The notes beneath the pieces are model-generated. The model was given only the letters and a program-made list of their open reading frames with translations, did not search any database and was not told where the DNA came from. This document shows, one piece after another, positions 1-12,000 of a stretch of DNA of 64,000 bases. Source of the stretch: Bombyx mori (taxonomy: Eukaryota > Arthropoda > Insecta > Lepidoptera > Bombycidae); assembly GCF_030269925.1 (NCBI RefSeq), contig NC_085112.1, positions 7,813,501-7,877,500 of the forward strand, given 5' to 3'. How positions within the stretch are numbered: the first letter of the stretch is position 1; each line of letters starts with the position of its first letter. A program made the translations under genes and the position numbers.

Positions 1-70
1 ATGTGTCAAGGAGGGTGATATTCACGCTGTGCTCACGAGCTTATCCGCTCATTTCCGCCAATTAAAATAC
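1..70 (+). repeat. Degraded 3' end of a Bm1-type SINE
   Basis: The sequence follows the 3' part of the Bm1 copies elsewhere in the window (a TCAAGG-GGGTG block, then the GAGCTTRTCC..CAT block and an A-rich end), with many changes and a deletion. The left edge is cut by the window. Confidence 0.5.
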
Positions 71-507
71 ATTTTTACATAATTTTTGGATAAAATCTTT
101 TGGACCATGGAAACCGAAAAAGGAATATGATTTGGCAAAACTGTTGAGCTTGGTTACTCTATGTTGAAGTTATCTTTTAGAAGAAGTCAAAAAGAGTTTA
201 ATTAATTTACTCACAAATCTGTATGTATTTTGCAATAGTATATACAAAGAATCTTAATTAACTTAACAGAATCGTAATAATTATCAGCATTCACACTAAC
301 AGCCAATTTGTAAATAGACTAAGGGTGTGGTGGCACACGTTACGACGTTAATAGATAAATGTTGTTCTTTTTATGGTAGTGACCGCATACAACGCGTTTC
401 TATTCAATCGATAACAATTACTAACAGGTTTAATGAAGAAACCTAAACTTATCTTTTATCTAAAAATTAACCAGGTAAGTTTCATTTCCCGTAAACTATT
501 TTTTTTC

Positions 508-713
508 ATTGCTTAGGTGGGTAGAAGAGCTTACGGCCCACCTGATGTTAAGTGGTTACCGGAGCTCATAGACGTCTTCAACGTAAATGCTGCCATCTAC
601 CTTGAGATATGAGTTCTAAGGTCTCCGTTTTTACATTACTGCTTCACGGCAGAAATAGGCAGGGTCGTAGCTACCTATGCAGCCTCACAAGACGTCCTAC
701 CGCCAGTAAAAAA
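508..713 (-). repeat. Bm1-type SINE, 3' half
   Basis: In reverse orientation this carries the standard Bm1 blocks: the GCCCACCTGATGTTAAGTGG block, the TTGAGATATGAGTTCTAAGG block and the CTGCTTCACGGCAGAAATAGG block. It is diverged and has lost the tRNA-like 5' half. The DNA on both sides (71-507 and 714-1258) shows nothing I can identify. Confidence 0.75.
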
Positions 714-1258
714 ACGCATATTATAAAAATATGGAAATTCAGGAATTTGTACTGAAAATTTTGAAGATGGAATGAGGAAGTAAGTGACAATGTTCACTTA
801 GTAATTTCCGGTTTCAATAAATCGACTTATTTATATTAGTTTCTCTTCTTATTTATTTCTTATTCTTATTTCTCGTACTGCAACGATTATTGTGGGATAC
901 AATCGCGAAACCACGAAAATAAACCCGAGGTTGAAGACTTAGAATATACGTAACTTGACTGGGCGTTACTAAAATAGACAGTTGTTTTAATGAAAAGTTT
1001 ATGTTTGCCCTGAAAAAATAGCTCTCAAATATTATTAAATTTGATAATACACATTATGCATTGATCTCCTGTCCTTTTAAAATTTTCTTTTTTTAATTTT
1101 GATCTTCACTAGACTATCGAATGACTAGTACGTTATGCGGATCGTTTATGGGTATATAATTTGTATATATCCAATAACTATGATATTTTAATTATCTACT
1201 TGTGAATTAAAACATGGACCCTCTAGTGCGAAGTAGGTAACAGATATCACAATGTGCA

Positions 1259-1372
1259 TTTTTGCCCATGTAAGCAGACGGAGCATACGGCCTACCTGAT
1301 GGTGAGTGGTTATCGTCGCCCATGGACGTGAGCAATGCCGAGGCAGAGCCAAGCCGCTGCCTTTAAAAAATG
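1259..1372 (-). repeat. 3' tail of a Jockey-like LINE (family A)
   Basis: Reverse orientation. It carries the GTAAGCAGACGGAGCATACGG and CCTGATGGTGAGTGG blocks and the AGCCAAGCCGCTGCC block, which at 30.05-30.39 kb form the end of a reverse-transcriptase ORF and its 3' UTR. Only the last ~110 bp are present, as expected for a 5'-truncated insertion. Confidence 0.7.
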
Positions 1373-1399
1373 ACATGCTGCACCCTCATTCATGCATTT

Positions 1400-1441
1400 C
1401 GAAGCAGTCATTGATGCATCAGCTTATCAATGACTGCTTCG
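1400..1441. repeat. Perfect 16-bp inverted repeat (hairpin)
   Basis: CGAAGCAGTCATTGAT at 1400-1415 is followed, after 10 bases, by its exact reverse complement at 1426-1441. It lies just beyond a LINE tail and is not part of that family's other copies here. Function unknown; the stem is shorter than a usual microRNA precursor. Confidence 0.8.
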
Positions 1442-1793
1442 CAACTAAAAGGTTTTGTTTTTAAATACTGGCTGAAAAAATATCAACAAAACCGTAGTTT
1501 GACATTTCGATTGTCTGTATGTTAATCATTAATAAGTTAACATCAGAAAAAAAACTTATGATTGTGTTGCGTTCTCATTTCTCAGCATTATATCGCGTTT
1601 GACTTCTCTAAGTTCTCTTCTCTCTAAGTTCATTTAGTTATTGAATTGCTGATTTTCTAATTTACTAGAGCATCTTTAAGCTTAGTATAAAAAATGACGA
1701 ATAAAGGTACGAAAATAAAGATTAAATTCAATTAAATCAAATGTATTATTGTAAGTTAATTGGATGTAAGTGATCCAAATTATGTTTCTTAAG

Positions 1794-4700
1794 AGGATGG
1801 AGATCGGGGTAAATCAAAGGCGACTGCCGTAGCGGCTGTTAATCTTGTGAGTCAAGTATTAGATGAAGCCTATTGCATTGCAAATGCTGCCAAAGATTCA
1901 GGTTTTTTAATAATTTTTTTCAAATATTTTTAGATTTATTATCCTCAAAATTAGCACAACAAATATATATCACGCGTTGTTAAGAAGACTGTCATTATAC
2001 GACATAATATTATTTTCATGATAGTGATATCAACTCATAACGCGCGAAGTATTCTAACAGCTTTTTGCAAACAGATCTGTTTTTGTAGTTCAAATTTTTA
2101 TTTATTATTTTTGGTGTTGAACTAATAATTACTGTTTAATATAAAACTTTGAATATCTCTAATGACAATACAGTTTTTTTTAAAGGATGGCTGGCTCTTC
2201 TTCTCATGGTGCGATATGTAACACGATTCGATGTGACGAATTTGTAGTATTTGGAGTGATAGTAATATTTAGAAAAGATTCATTAATTTATTGGGTTTTT
2301 AAGTATATTAAACTGGTCACAATAATGCAATGTAGTGTGAGTTTTCTCTGACAAAACGATAAACATCGTGTGCAGGTCAACCGTGGCTCTATTTTTCAAT
2401 GATTAAAAGTTTAAAACGTTGCAAAAATAATATTGATGATGAAGAAACGTCGTTAGCAGTTCTGAAAGACGACAGCTACGCGAATGAAAATAAAACACAG
2501 CTGTCTGCCAACGTTCTTGCCACATCAACTCCTCAAAAAGGTACAGGTGCAAAGACCTCATGCGATTTATAAAAGATGATTTACGAAACTTGTTATCTAA
2601 TAGCTAAACGCTTGTTTCTATAATATAATATGTTTTGATACGTACTATTAATTTGTACATCCGAAAATAAGTTCTATATTTAAACCTGTTTTACATTGTA
2701 AACGATTACCGCGAATTAATATGATCATAACTTCAGGGATCATAACTCAACTGATGCCACCCAGTTTCCCATATTGAGGTGGAGGTCTCAATACTATTGT
2801 AATTAGGCTGTTCGCGCTATCCTATCACACCTACTTATGTGACCGATTTTTCATGCCTGGTGCCTGACAAGATGGTGATACCCTCGTATGGGATTACCAT
2901 ACGCCTTCCATCTCTCTAATATTAGTGAATAATTAGAATATTGCTAAAATTAACGAATTAAGAGAACGGAGTAGCAGTAGCTAGAGATAGCTGAAGTTGT
3001 ACCCATGATGAATAGCCGTGCAGGCTAATCTCATTGTTGTATCCTCTGACCCGTATACATATTAGGAAATCTGGATAGTTTGTTTTGTCATTGTCAGGAA
3101 AACGGTAAGCGTTTGGGATCATGAGAATTCTACCAGTGCGTTTTTATTGATCAATCACAATAACAGTTTAACGACATCCACTGCTAAACATTAATGTACA
3201 TCGTAAGTTTTCAGACTACAAAGCAGTCTACATTCAGCGTGTTTCTATAACTTTTTTCTCATCATCACCTTCTGGATGGGAATCCCACATTACCGTAATA
3301 CAGACTATCAAATCGAAACTGCCATAAAATTTTAAAATAATAATGTTTTTACAATTTTAGATAACGTAGACCAAAGTTTTCTTGAAAGAGGGGATGAATT
3401 TAATACAGTGCGTATTCTTCTTTTATAGAATCTGAGAAATTAAATTAAAATAATGTTATTCATAAATGGTTCAAAATCAACTTTTAGGGAAGAAATGAAT
3501 TTAGTAATTCGACTTCGCGATTAATCAACAATTTTTTTGAAATGAGTCAAATCGACTGTAATATTTGCCGTGACGATGCTATTTTCGATGGGACAGAACG
3601 AATTCAACCGGCTGAAGTATCCGAGATAATTTCGAAGATTGACGCTTTGGATATTCAATTGAATGAAGCGTCTAAAGGTTCAACTGGAAGCATAAATCTG
3701 TCGGATTTTTCATTCTTAACCGATGTTGCTGATATTGCAGCGAGTATAGAATCATGCTTCCAGAATAACAACGAAAGTAGTGTAAGTAAAACAAAGACAT
3801 TATTATAGTACCAAGGACGGATATAGAAAAGAGGTATTACTGTGCTAAAGCTTAATTTGTTATTATAGATAATTAAGAATCAGCTTATGAGAAATCATTT
3901 ATTGAAGGTATCCCGCAAACGGATTCACTTATTGACACTTAAAAAATATTTTAGGCCATCATCAATATGCGCTAGGTATACTCATAGAAATCATGATGCA
4001 TGATGACCTTTGCGTCGATGTTTATTGGCCAGAAATAGTTGGAAACTAGTTTGAACGAGCTGATATGTGTGTGATTTGTTAATGATTGTATATTTATTTA
4101 TTACAGAGTATTAATCATGACGAGGCAACATCAACTGTCACTAAGAAAGACGACGTTTGTAATTATGAAGAAACGTATTTAACATTAAATCGTAAATTCA
4201 TTCAATTCAGTTTAACACATTCATTTTAGAGACTAAATTCATTCACGTTTTAGGTACATTTTGAATCTCGAACTTTGTGGACTTTGCTTATGTGTGTGGT
4301 TTATAAACATTCCCGATCCTGCGGAAAGAATGGAAAGCAGTCGACGTCGCCCAAAACACGTCATCTTGGATCCTCCCGATCCACTAACGGTGCTTTTAGG
4401 TACCTCAAGCACCCGTCACCGTCGTCGAACCCGTCGCTTGCGACGAAGGGCTCGACGAGTAAATTAACCCTCAGACACAGCTCACAGAGTTTCTCGCCGG
4501 ATCTTCTCAGTGGGTCGCGTTTCCGATCCGGTGGTAGATTCTGCGAAGCACGGCTCTTGCTAGGTAGGGTTCGTGTTAGCAACGTCGTCAGGTTTAATCC
4601 CCGTGAGCTCACCTACTAGTTAAGGTTACGCTGGAATAGCCTCTCAAGGCTACCAGCTTAGGTAGGAAAAATAAAGGTTTATAAATACAAAACTATGAGC

Positions 4701-5354
4701 GTTGGTAGCGCTGTGATGGATTCTTCGAAGTGTTGCTCCCACCTCTTTTTTATCATTAAACTACCTATTTGAACGACTCCGTTGACCCACAATGCTTAAG
4801 ATATAATTTTTACTATGCAGCGACAGGATTTTAGAAGAATTCATATGTTCGGTTTTTTTTCGAGCGCTACGACATAACCATCCATTTCCTTTCAACGCCA
4901 CGACTGCCTTCGACGGCAGTAAAAGTCTTTTAAATTAAATTATATTTTTGATTGTGCCCATGGGCGTAGACGGGGAGGCGAATTTATGGCCACCTCGTAC
5001 TAAGCGGTTGCCGTAGCTCACAACTGACATTGCAATGCTATTTTAAGATGGGTCACGGAATCCTCAATAGTTCTAAAATACCAGCAGGCTACTCTTCCAG
5101 TGTGAACGCAAGATTCCTTTCCCCCAGTACACAGTTTTAAGACGATGTTCGCCGGCATGGTCAGAAGCCTATCAAACTAAGCATTTTAATTTTATTTCCA
5201 CTTAGGTGATTATGAACATTTCTCTGAGGATGATGCTGATGGTTTGTTTCCCCTTCTGAAAGATACAAGGGGATTAACATTTCAGGAAGTTGAGCTACTC
5301 ACCGCTTGTTCTGTTGAAAATATTTATCCAAGTGCTAAGGTTCCGTATCCATAA
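1794..5354 (+). CDS. Unrecognised six-exon gene, acidic Ser/Asn-rich protein (5' end missing)
   Basis: Exons inferred from splice sites and frame: 1794-1901, 2376-2540, 3361-3407, 3488-3781, 4107-4191 and 5206-5354 (stop TAA 5352-5354). The phases fit at every junction (1, 1, 0, 0, 1), giving 281 codons without a stop, which is strong evidence for a real gene. The product is acidic and hydrophilic, with Ser/Asn stretches, a DDEE cluster and a C-terminal part with SEDDADG and a helical stretch reading FQEVELLTACSVENIY. The longest exon has a CNIC motif, but I see no full zinc finger, no membrane segment and no signal peptide. I do not recognise the family. The start codon must lie upstream, in an exon I could not find or outside the window. 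The last exon could instead splice at AAG/GTTCCG (5340), but that donor is poor and no AATAAA follows soon. Intron 5 holds a LINE tail (4305-4675). Confidence 0.6.
4305..4675 (+). repeat. 3' end of a Jockey-like LINE (family B), in an intron
   Basis: About 370 bp matching the copy at 59443-59800 block by block: CCCGATCCTGCGGA, CGCCCAAAACACGTC, GACGAAGGGCTCGACGAG, GAGTTTCTCGCCGGATCTTC, GGTAGATTCTGCGAAGCA and the final GAGCTCACCTACT with an A-rich end. At 57.27-57.66 kb the same end block directly follows a LINE ORF. Long apparent ORFs here (4261-4619, several frames) belong to the repeat. It sits in intron 5 of the six-exon gene. Confidence 0.75.
4945..5065 (-). repeat. Degraded SINE/LINE remnant in an intron
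   Basis: Fragments recall the start of a reversed Bm1 (GTAGACGGGG..GGCCACCTCGTACTAAGCGGTTGCCGTAGCTCA). Strongly decayed; the family is uncertain. Confidence 0.35.
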
Positions 5355-5763
5355 TTATATTTTATACTAAAATTACGAGCGGGTAACGATAAAGCTGGTA
5401 ATCATAAGATCGTGTGTTTTAAGAACCTCTTTTATTGATTTCATAGTTGCATGGTAGATTTCTATTACGTGCAATATTACTCATACAGAAGTTATTTCAG
5501 TGAACAGTGGCCTTCATTGGAGTTATGACTATTTAATTTTAATGTCCGTTGAATGTTTAGTCGTAGGATGGTCCCAAAGTAAACTTACAGTGGGGGCTAT
5601 TCGTTGTTCACGAAAAAAATGTTTAAAACTAAAAAGATTTTATTAAATTATTAAGATATTTTATTTATTAAGATGGATTATTAGCATATTTAAAAAAAGA
5701 AGATATTAATATCCAATGTAAAACAAAATACTAACACTATTTTCTAATGAAATACGTACTCAG

Positions 5764-6101
5764 CAGATGTTCACGATTGACTTCTACGGTGAGGGAATAA
5801 CATCGTGTAATAAAAATGGAACCCGCAAAATTTTAATTTGTGTAATTACTGGTGGTAGGACCTCTTGTGAGTCCGCGCGGGTAGGTACCACCACCCTGCC
5901 TATTTCTGCCGTGAAGCAGTAATGCGTTTCGATTTGAAGGGTGGGGCAGCCGTTGCAACTATATACTTACTATACTTGAGACCTTAGAACTTATATCTCA
6001 TGGTGGGTGGCGCATTTACGTTGTGGATGTCTATGGGCACCAGTAACCACTTAACACCAGGTGGGCTGTGAGCTCGTTCACCCATCTAAGCAAAAAAAAA
6101 G
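5764..6101 (+). repeat. Bm1-type SINE, lacking the tRNA-like head
   Basis: Contains the ATGTTCACGATTGACTTC block, the GGTAGGACCTCTTGTGAGTCC block, GGGTGGGGCAGCCGTTGCAA and the final CACTTAACACCAGGTGGGCTG block ending in an A run. An ATACTTACT duplication interrupts the middle. The ORF at 6068-6250 starts in its tail and is not a gene. From 6102 to 6531 I see nothing identifiable. Confidence 0.85.
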
Positions 6102-6531
6102 CATTTATATTGTTGCTAGTTAACAAATCAATTAAACTTTGTAAAGCTCTGAGTACAAAGCTTTATAATATCTTGAACAGGAACGCACAAATCGAGCTTC
6201 AACTCTTACAACTTCCGAAGTTAATAAAGGTTTGCAGAGAGGTAGCGTAGTTCGACGATGCCGCCTTCAAAGTTCGAAGCTTTTATCTTCTTTAAGACGG
6301 TGGTGGGGAAGAAAGAAACGAAGTGCAACCCGTAGTGTAACCCAGAACCTTGCGCTCGACCACACTATTATAGAACACACATCTGGAGCTCCTATGTCTT
6401 CCGAGCTTTAAAACTTGATAAAAAAGTATTTCCACAGAATATTAGTGATTATTTTTTTGTAAAACATAGTCTTACTTTTAAATTTTATGTTTTTAAATAA
6501 AATGTTCATAGCTTATGATTTTTATTATAAA

Positions 6532-6821
6532 CTAGCTGACCCGGCAGACTTCGTAGTGCCTCTATCGATAAATAAAAGACCTAAGCTTTTGTATAAAATA
6601 AACTTAAAACAAACAAAAGGAATCCGTCTGTCGGGGGACACATCAAAGGGAAAACAAAATTGTTATTTTTATTTAATTCCGAGCATTTTCATATTTATCT
6701 ACCTTTTAAACCTTCTCTGGACTGCCACACATTATTCAAGATCAAAATTAGCCAAATCGGTCCAGCCGTTCTCGAGTTTTAGAGAGACTAACGAACAGCA
6801 ATTTATATTTATATATATAGA
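6532..6821 (-). mobile_element. Helitron-like non-autonomous element, copy 1
   Basis: Read on the minus strand it starts TCTATATATATA and ends GCCGGGTCAGCTAG, between A and T, as Helitrons insert. Three more copies (11.87, 33.98 and 37.47 kb) share the whole ~290 bp, including GTTCGTTAGTCTC near the 5' end and the GAAAATGCTCGGAATTAAAT core. No replicase is coded; the ORF at 6487-6852 is only the element read backwards. Confidence 0.7.
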
Positions 6822-6974
6822 TTCCATTATATATTATATCACCAGTGCTTAAAGTACAATTGACGGAAGACGAGGTAACTGGTTTTGCGGCCCATGAACA
6901 ATTGCTTACATGGAAGGAAGAACTCTTATTCCACCTGGTGTTGTCTTTATTTTTCTCTACCTATTTGCTGGTAG

Positions 6975-7203
6975 CCTAAGAAGCTATTCCAGATACGCCC
7001 GGATGGGTAGGTGAGCTTACGGGCTGAACCTCAGAGAATTTGCTAACACTAGCCCTATTGAGAGCAGTGCTTCGCAGAATCTACCACCGGATCGGAATCG
7101 CAACCCATTGAGAAGACCGGCTACTCCGAAACTCCGAAATTCGAAACTCAGCGGTCTGTTTCTATTGGTTAGTTCGCTCGTCGAACTCTTCGTCGGGTGC
7201 TAA
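6975..7203 (-). repeat. Family B LINE 3' end, rearranged
   Basis: Reverse-oriented blocks of the family B UTR: GTAGGTGAGCTTACGGG, TTTGCTAACACTAGCCCTA, GCTTCGCAGAATCTACCACC and the degenerate CGTCGAACTCTTCGTCG. Directly abuts the split Bm1 on the right. Confidence 0.65.
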
Positions 7204-7374
7204 GTGTTTACTAAAGACCATAAACATTGTAAATGCCGCCATCCACCTTGCGACATGAGTTCTAAACCTCAGTTTTGCAGTACAACGGCTGCCCCACCCA
7301 TCAAATTCAATCCTTCACTTCAATTCACCTTTCAATTGCTTCACGGCAGAAATCATCAAGGGCATCAAGTCCGT
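7204..7374 (-). repeat. Bm1-type SINE, 3' part (split copy)
   Basis: Reversed Bm1 blocks: the GTAAATGCCGCCATCCACC block, ACAACGGCTGCCCCACCC and TTGCTTCACGGCAGAAAT. Its 5' part resumes at 8003, so this copy is interrupted by about 630 bp of unrelated DNA. Confidence 0.65.
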
Positions 7375-8002
7375 GGTGGCAGCAGTGCGAGCCCCTGAAT
7401 GATGACGCTCAGCACGCCCTCAAGGCGTAGGTTGCTTGTGCTGGGGAAATACCTCTCCTTGCGAGCTGTGGTCGCCTGCACGTTAGAGGCCCGGAGTTTG
7501 TAGGAGGACGTGGTGGTGCTCTGCAACCCGGTCAGTGTGCTCCGTGAGGTAAAAGAAACGTGAAAGGGAACTCCTCATTCAGCTCCCGTAGAGACTGACG
7601 AGTGCCTGGTGCGGGGACGTCCGGGGCTAAGCTGTTGACTCAGTGGTGAGACGGCGCAAGGTGTGATCTGTGCGCCAGCCACGGTGTATCTCCGGATGTC
7701 TTTTGGGATTTCTCTTGAGAAGAAATCCTGTCATCAAGACGGATAACGGCGATATTTATTTCTCGACGCGCACTATGCGGTATTATTTTAGCCGATAAGT
7801 TTTATGGAGCTTAGTCGATACCATGGGGTGGGTTCTCGCGCGCCTTTCTCAAGGCATAGTCTTCTACGAGGAATTCGAACAAGAGAAGAACATCGATCTT
7901 CCTCTTCTCCCTCTTCAGCCCTGAGGTGCCAAAGTCCGATATTTCTCGATTTGTTACCCCCTCGACAGGGTATCCGTAGACGCATTCCGTAGCGTTAAAA
8001 AA
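7375..8002 (+). mobile_element. GC-rich retroposon inserted into a Bm1 copy
   Basis: A GC-rich stretch unlike the rest of the window, ending in a short A run (GCGTTAAAAAAA) at the point where the Bm1 sequence resumes. The sequences at the two joins (GTGGTGGCAGCAGTGCGAGCCC and GTGGTGGTACCGACCCGTGCG) resemble each other, as an old target duplication would. No intact ORF; overlapping ORFs at 7788-8044 are not convincing genes. Probably a 5'-truncated LINE 3' end, family unknown. Confidence 0.45.
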
Positions 8003-8237
8003 AGTGGTGGTACCGACCCGTGCGGGCTCAAGACCTTCTACCACCAGTAATGTTGCAAGTTATAGTTTTCATGAGTTTGATTTTTATTGCACGATGCTCT
8101 TTCATCATGGAAGTCTTTGATAAACATTTGCTAAGTACATATTTCATTACATATGTTGATACCTGCCTCTGGGATTTGAACACCACGGCCGCTCGATACA
8201 AATATACCGATCGTCTTATCCTTTAAGGCACGACGAC
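8003..8237 (-). repeat. Bm1-type SINE, 5' part (split copy)
   Basis: Reversed Bm1: GTGGTGGTACCGACCCGTGCG, TTTTATTGCACGATGCTC, CATTTGCTAAGTACATATTTCATTA and the tRNA-like head at the right end, reading TCGTCTTATCCTTTAAGGC then ACGACGACTT. Confidence 0.75.
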
Positions 8238-8459
8238 TTTTCTTACACTAACATCTAGAAATAAGACCATGACAACATTACTTAGTCCATATAGCAGATT
8301 AGTAAAAAAATACCCATCGACGTACCCAAATATGAACACAAGCTGAACCATACTTCTTTTTATTTTGGCTTCGAAATGGACTACAAAAACATAGCTCATA
8401 TAACTCAAGATGCATAATATAAGATTGTGGCTGATTTTGCTTTTGAATAATATTTTTTT

Positions 8460-8790
8460 CATTAGATAACGCTGGACTACTTCTTAACACTGTTATGTAT
8501 GCGGAAATAAATTTGAACGAAGAGATATTTTTAGCAAATGAATGACTGTAATGTATTGATCAAAATGTACTGTTATGCAAATGCCTTTTGAGATTCGTAT
8601 ACAGTGACATCTGCGCAGTATTCACTTTCAAAACGATAAAGCTATGTCTCAATTTTGTTGTTGCTATTAATCAATTTTTCAAGCATCAGCTGGCACTAAA
8701 GACGACATTTTGATAATAGGGAGATCACACCTCTCAGATCTGATCGAAATAGTTTAGCGTATATGTAGATTTACGATTTGGATTGGTGTT
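8460..8790 (+). promoter_or_regulatory. Candidate promoter of the myosin light chain gene
   Basis: Lies just 5' of the myosin light chain leader. It has a CAGCTG E-box (8687-8692), the type bound by myogenic bHLH factors, an A/T-rich MEF2-like site with one mismatch (ATATTTTTAG, 8525-8534), and a weak TATATG (8760-8765) about 30 bp before the point where the GC-richer leader begins. The start site is inferred, not seen. Confidence 0.35.
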
Positions 8791-9055
8791 GCCCGATACC
8801 CCGCAACAGCGCAGGTGGAAAATCGCTTATCTCGCTCCGACTCGCATCAAGAACGTATACTCGAAGACACCATGGAAACGGATCTACTTCGCCGAAAATA
8901 GAACGGTGGCTGATTCCTGGGCTAAATCTCAAATATCCAGACGAGTGCGCCATCTAAGCGAGTTAAAACCGTCCCGCGAAAAGTTACGGAGCCCCACTTC
9001 TTGTCTGAACGTCTGCCAGTGAAGACCGGGAGGGAACCGACAAACACCACACAAA

Positions 9056-12000
9056 ATGGTGAGTTACTGATGACAGTGGAAACGTGATAATGTGTACAGT
9101 GTGAACTATGGACTGTAAAACGAGATCAGTGACGGATAACGCGGATCAAATCCTCGTGATCCGAATGTTTGCGGGCGACTCGGAAGAATTCACAAATTAT
9201 GCAGTACAAAAGTGTTGTGCTTCTGCTACGATCAAGGATGACTTCTTTCATTTTAATCATCGAACACGAACACATGCAAATATGTAAAAGAACACACAGA
9301 TTAATATTCACCACACAACTATTTTATTAAGAAATCTGTTAACATGGAATAACCAAACATTTTTGGTCATTTTCAGAGCGACCTCAGCAAGAACGACGTT
9401 GAAAGTGAGTATTGTTTGATTGTTTGAATTTATTATAATTTTTTTTTTTCTGGAAGTTAATCAACTATCAATAACGTACACTAATGACGTTATTATTTCA
9501 AAATCATTGTGAATATAAAAGTTTTTGGAATCTCTACATGTTGCACATTTAAATATGTATTATTGTGAAATGAAATGGTATCATTGATTATCAAATGGTA
9601 TCAAATTAAAGAATTATTGGCGGTGGTAGACGGGTCAGCAAAGTTGGCGGCAACTGTTCATATTCGACGCGCGCGGAACGTTCCAAATTTAAACCGAAGC
9701 GTCACGTGATCCGGCACCGCCGTCCGCCCAAACAGAGAAACCGTGCTCGGATTTCACTGCAAACAAAAATTTGGGCGTTCTTGGCGTAGTAACTAAAACA
9801 ATTAATAAATCTATCGATATATTTCTATACATCTTATATCGTTGATTATAATTTGGTAAATTTAGGTTTCCTACAATATTTATCATTATCAAGGTCGTCA
9901 TTTTGGATCAGCTGCGTTTTGGTTTGCAAATAGATACATACACATTACAAATACGTACGTACGGTACCAATATCGGGCTATATTTTATTAAATCTCAAAT
10001 AACACTTTTTAAACTGATAAATTGCATAACACTAATATCTAATTGCTTTAATTTTCATTCGATGGGTTCGTTAACGTTACCAATCAATTTGGTAAAAAAT
10101 CAAATAAGACTCATCTCTCCTTTCTAATTTGCCCTTATTTCTTTATGATAAGATTTGATCAAGTAAGATTGTCGGTTTCTATTGGCTTTTGTAAGATTCC
10201 AATATATTTTTTTTTAAACGCCCTTCTATCCATTTATGTGCCGTCGATAGATTTTCGAGCAGTTTAACTTAGATAACTGAGAAATGAAACGAAAATAAAT
10301 GATCTACAAATCAGTCGGATTTGGCACCCAAATTAAATTGGGGCAGAGTCGTGTTCTAATATTAGACTGTGACTCATTGTACAGTGAATATTGAAACACA
10401 GCGTGGAAAAGTATTATTCTGGGCAAGAATGTCCGCCCACACGTTCCCACACGGCGCCGAAGCACCTGGCAATCGTTTTCAGGAACATGTTCGAGAATTC
10501 GTTGGAACGTTTTCATAAATACTATAATTCAGAATACGCTGTGAATGAATTATTCTGATTCGATTTCGTATAAACAATAGAGAGAGGTTTTTGAGGATTA
10601 TTTATACAAGATAGAAGTGTATTTATAAAATCAAATTATAATTTGAACATCCATGGAGCTTACACTTAATTCTCAAACAATAGATAAGGTAATTACAAAA
10701 CTAAAAGTTTATACCTATATGATTTGATCGATTATAGTGTTTGAGAAAATTTACTTTATCGGTTGCTATTCAATACGGGTTTCAACATAAAACGCCTGAT
10801 GCTAAGCATAGCTTAGCGATCGAATTTGAAACTGTATTTGTTCTTTGGAGCTTTTGAAAACTTTGGAACTTTGAAAATTTTATTCCTTGCTCTATGGAAA
10901 AGAATAAATCTTATTGAATGTCCCGGATACCAATCATCGTTACATTAAAGCACTTAATCTATAAAATGACATTTTACCGAAATGGATTAAAACTTATCTT
11001 AATTTGATCTGTTTATTCAGGGGCGTCTTTCGCCTTCTCAATCTACGACTTTGAAGGCAAAGGTAAGATCGATGCCTTCAACCTTGGCGATCTCCTGAGA
11101 GCGCTCAACTCAAACCCCACACTGGCAACCATCGAGAAACTCGGTGGTACAAAGAAGAAGGGCGAGAAGCTGCTCACAGTATGTTCTAATTTTTTTTTTT
11201 ATTAGTTACCTAGCTCCGCTTGTCACTGTTGCTATCATTTGACACATTTTTCCCAAAGAGGTTTTGGGTTGGAAAATGAAAGCATGAGCGGTGTGTATCT
11301 ATTTATATTAGCTTAATTAGACTATGAGTAACGTCTTATCTAATGCCACGCGGTTTGTTGACCGTAACCGATTACCACAACAAGCCATGACCTTACAAAT
11401 ACATACAACATAATTCCAAGTTACATGATCATTAATATATAATTTTTTTTTTCTGAAAATCTCACAAACGTGAAGCGTGATACGAGTGCTCAAGACTAGC
11501 TTGTTAAAAACCTTATTTGTGTAGTTAATAACAAGGCGCGCCTTCCAGCGTTTGTTAATCAAAATTAAATACATACTTTTGGTTATATTTTAGCTGTTCA
11601 TTGTATTTTTTTTTATAAATCAAATTAACTTGCAGCTCGAAGAGTTCCTTCCCATCTACAGCCAAGCAAAGAAAGACAAAGACCAGGGAGCGTATGAAGA
11701 TTTCCTGGAATGTCTGAAGCTGTATGACAAGAACGAAAACGGTCTCATGCTTGGCGCTGAGCTCACACACACGCTTCTTGCACTAGGTACTAATTTTTCA
11801 CCATAAATTCATGTCACACTTCAACATATTTAAACTTTGTTCTAAACTACGTTCTTTATCTTCTATCTTCTATATATATAAAAATGAATTGCTGTTCGTT
11901 AGTCTCGCTAAAACTCGCGAACGGCTCGACCAATTTGGCTAATTTTGGTCTTGAATTAGTTGTGGAAGTCCATAGAAGGTTTAAAAGGTAAATAAATATG

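Noticed and set aside
740..785. Possible upstream exon of the six-exon gene ending GAGGAA/GTAAGT
   Set aside because: The only open frame there ends in phase 2 and does not join the exon at 1794 without a stop.
4261..4619. Overlapping ORFs of 68-114 codons on both strands
   Set aside because: They fall wholly in a family B LINE 3' end that recurs at 59.4 kb, so they are repeat sequence, not a gene.
8783..9022. 79-codon ORF just before Mlc1
   Set aside because: It opens with TTG, has no motif, and overlaps the likely 5' leader of Mlc1.
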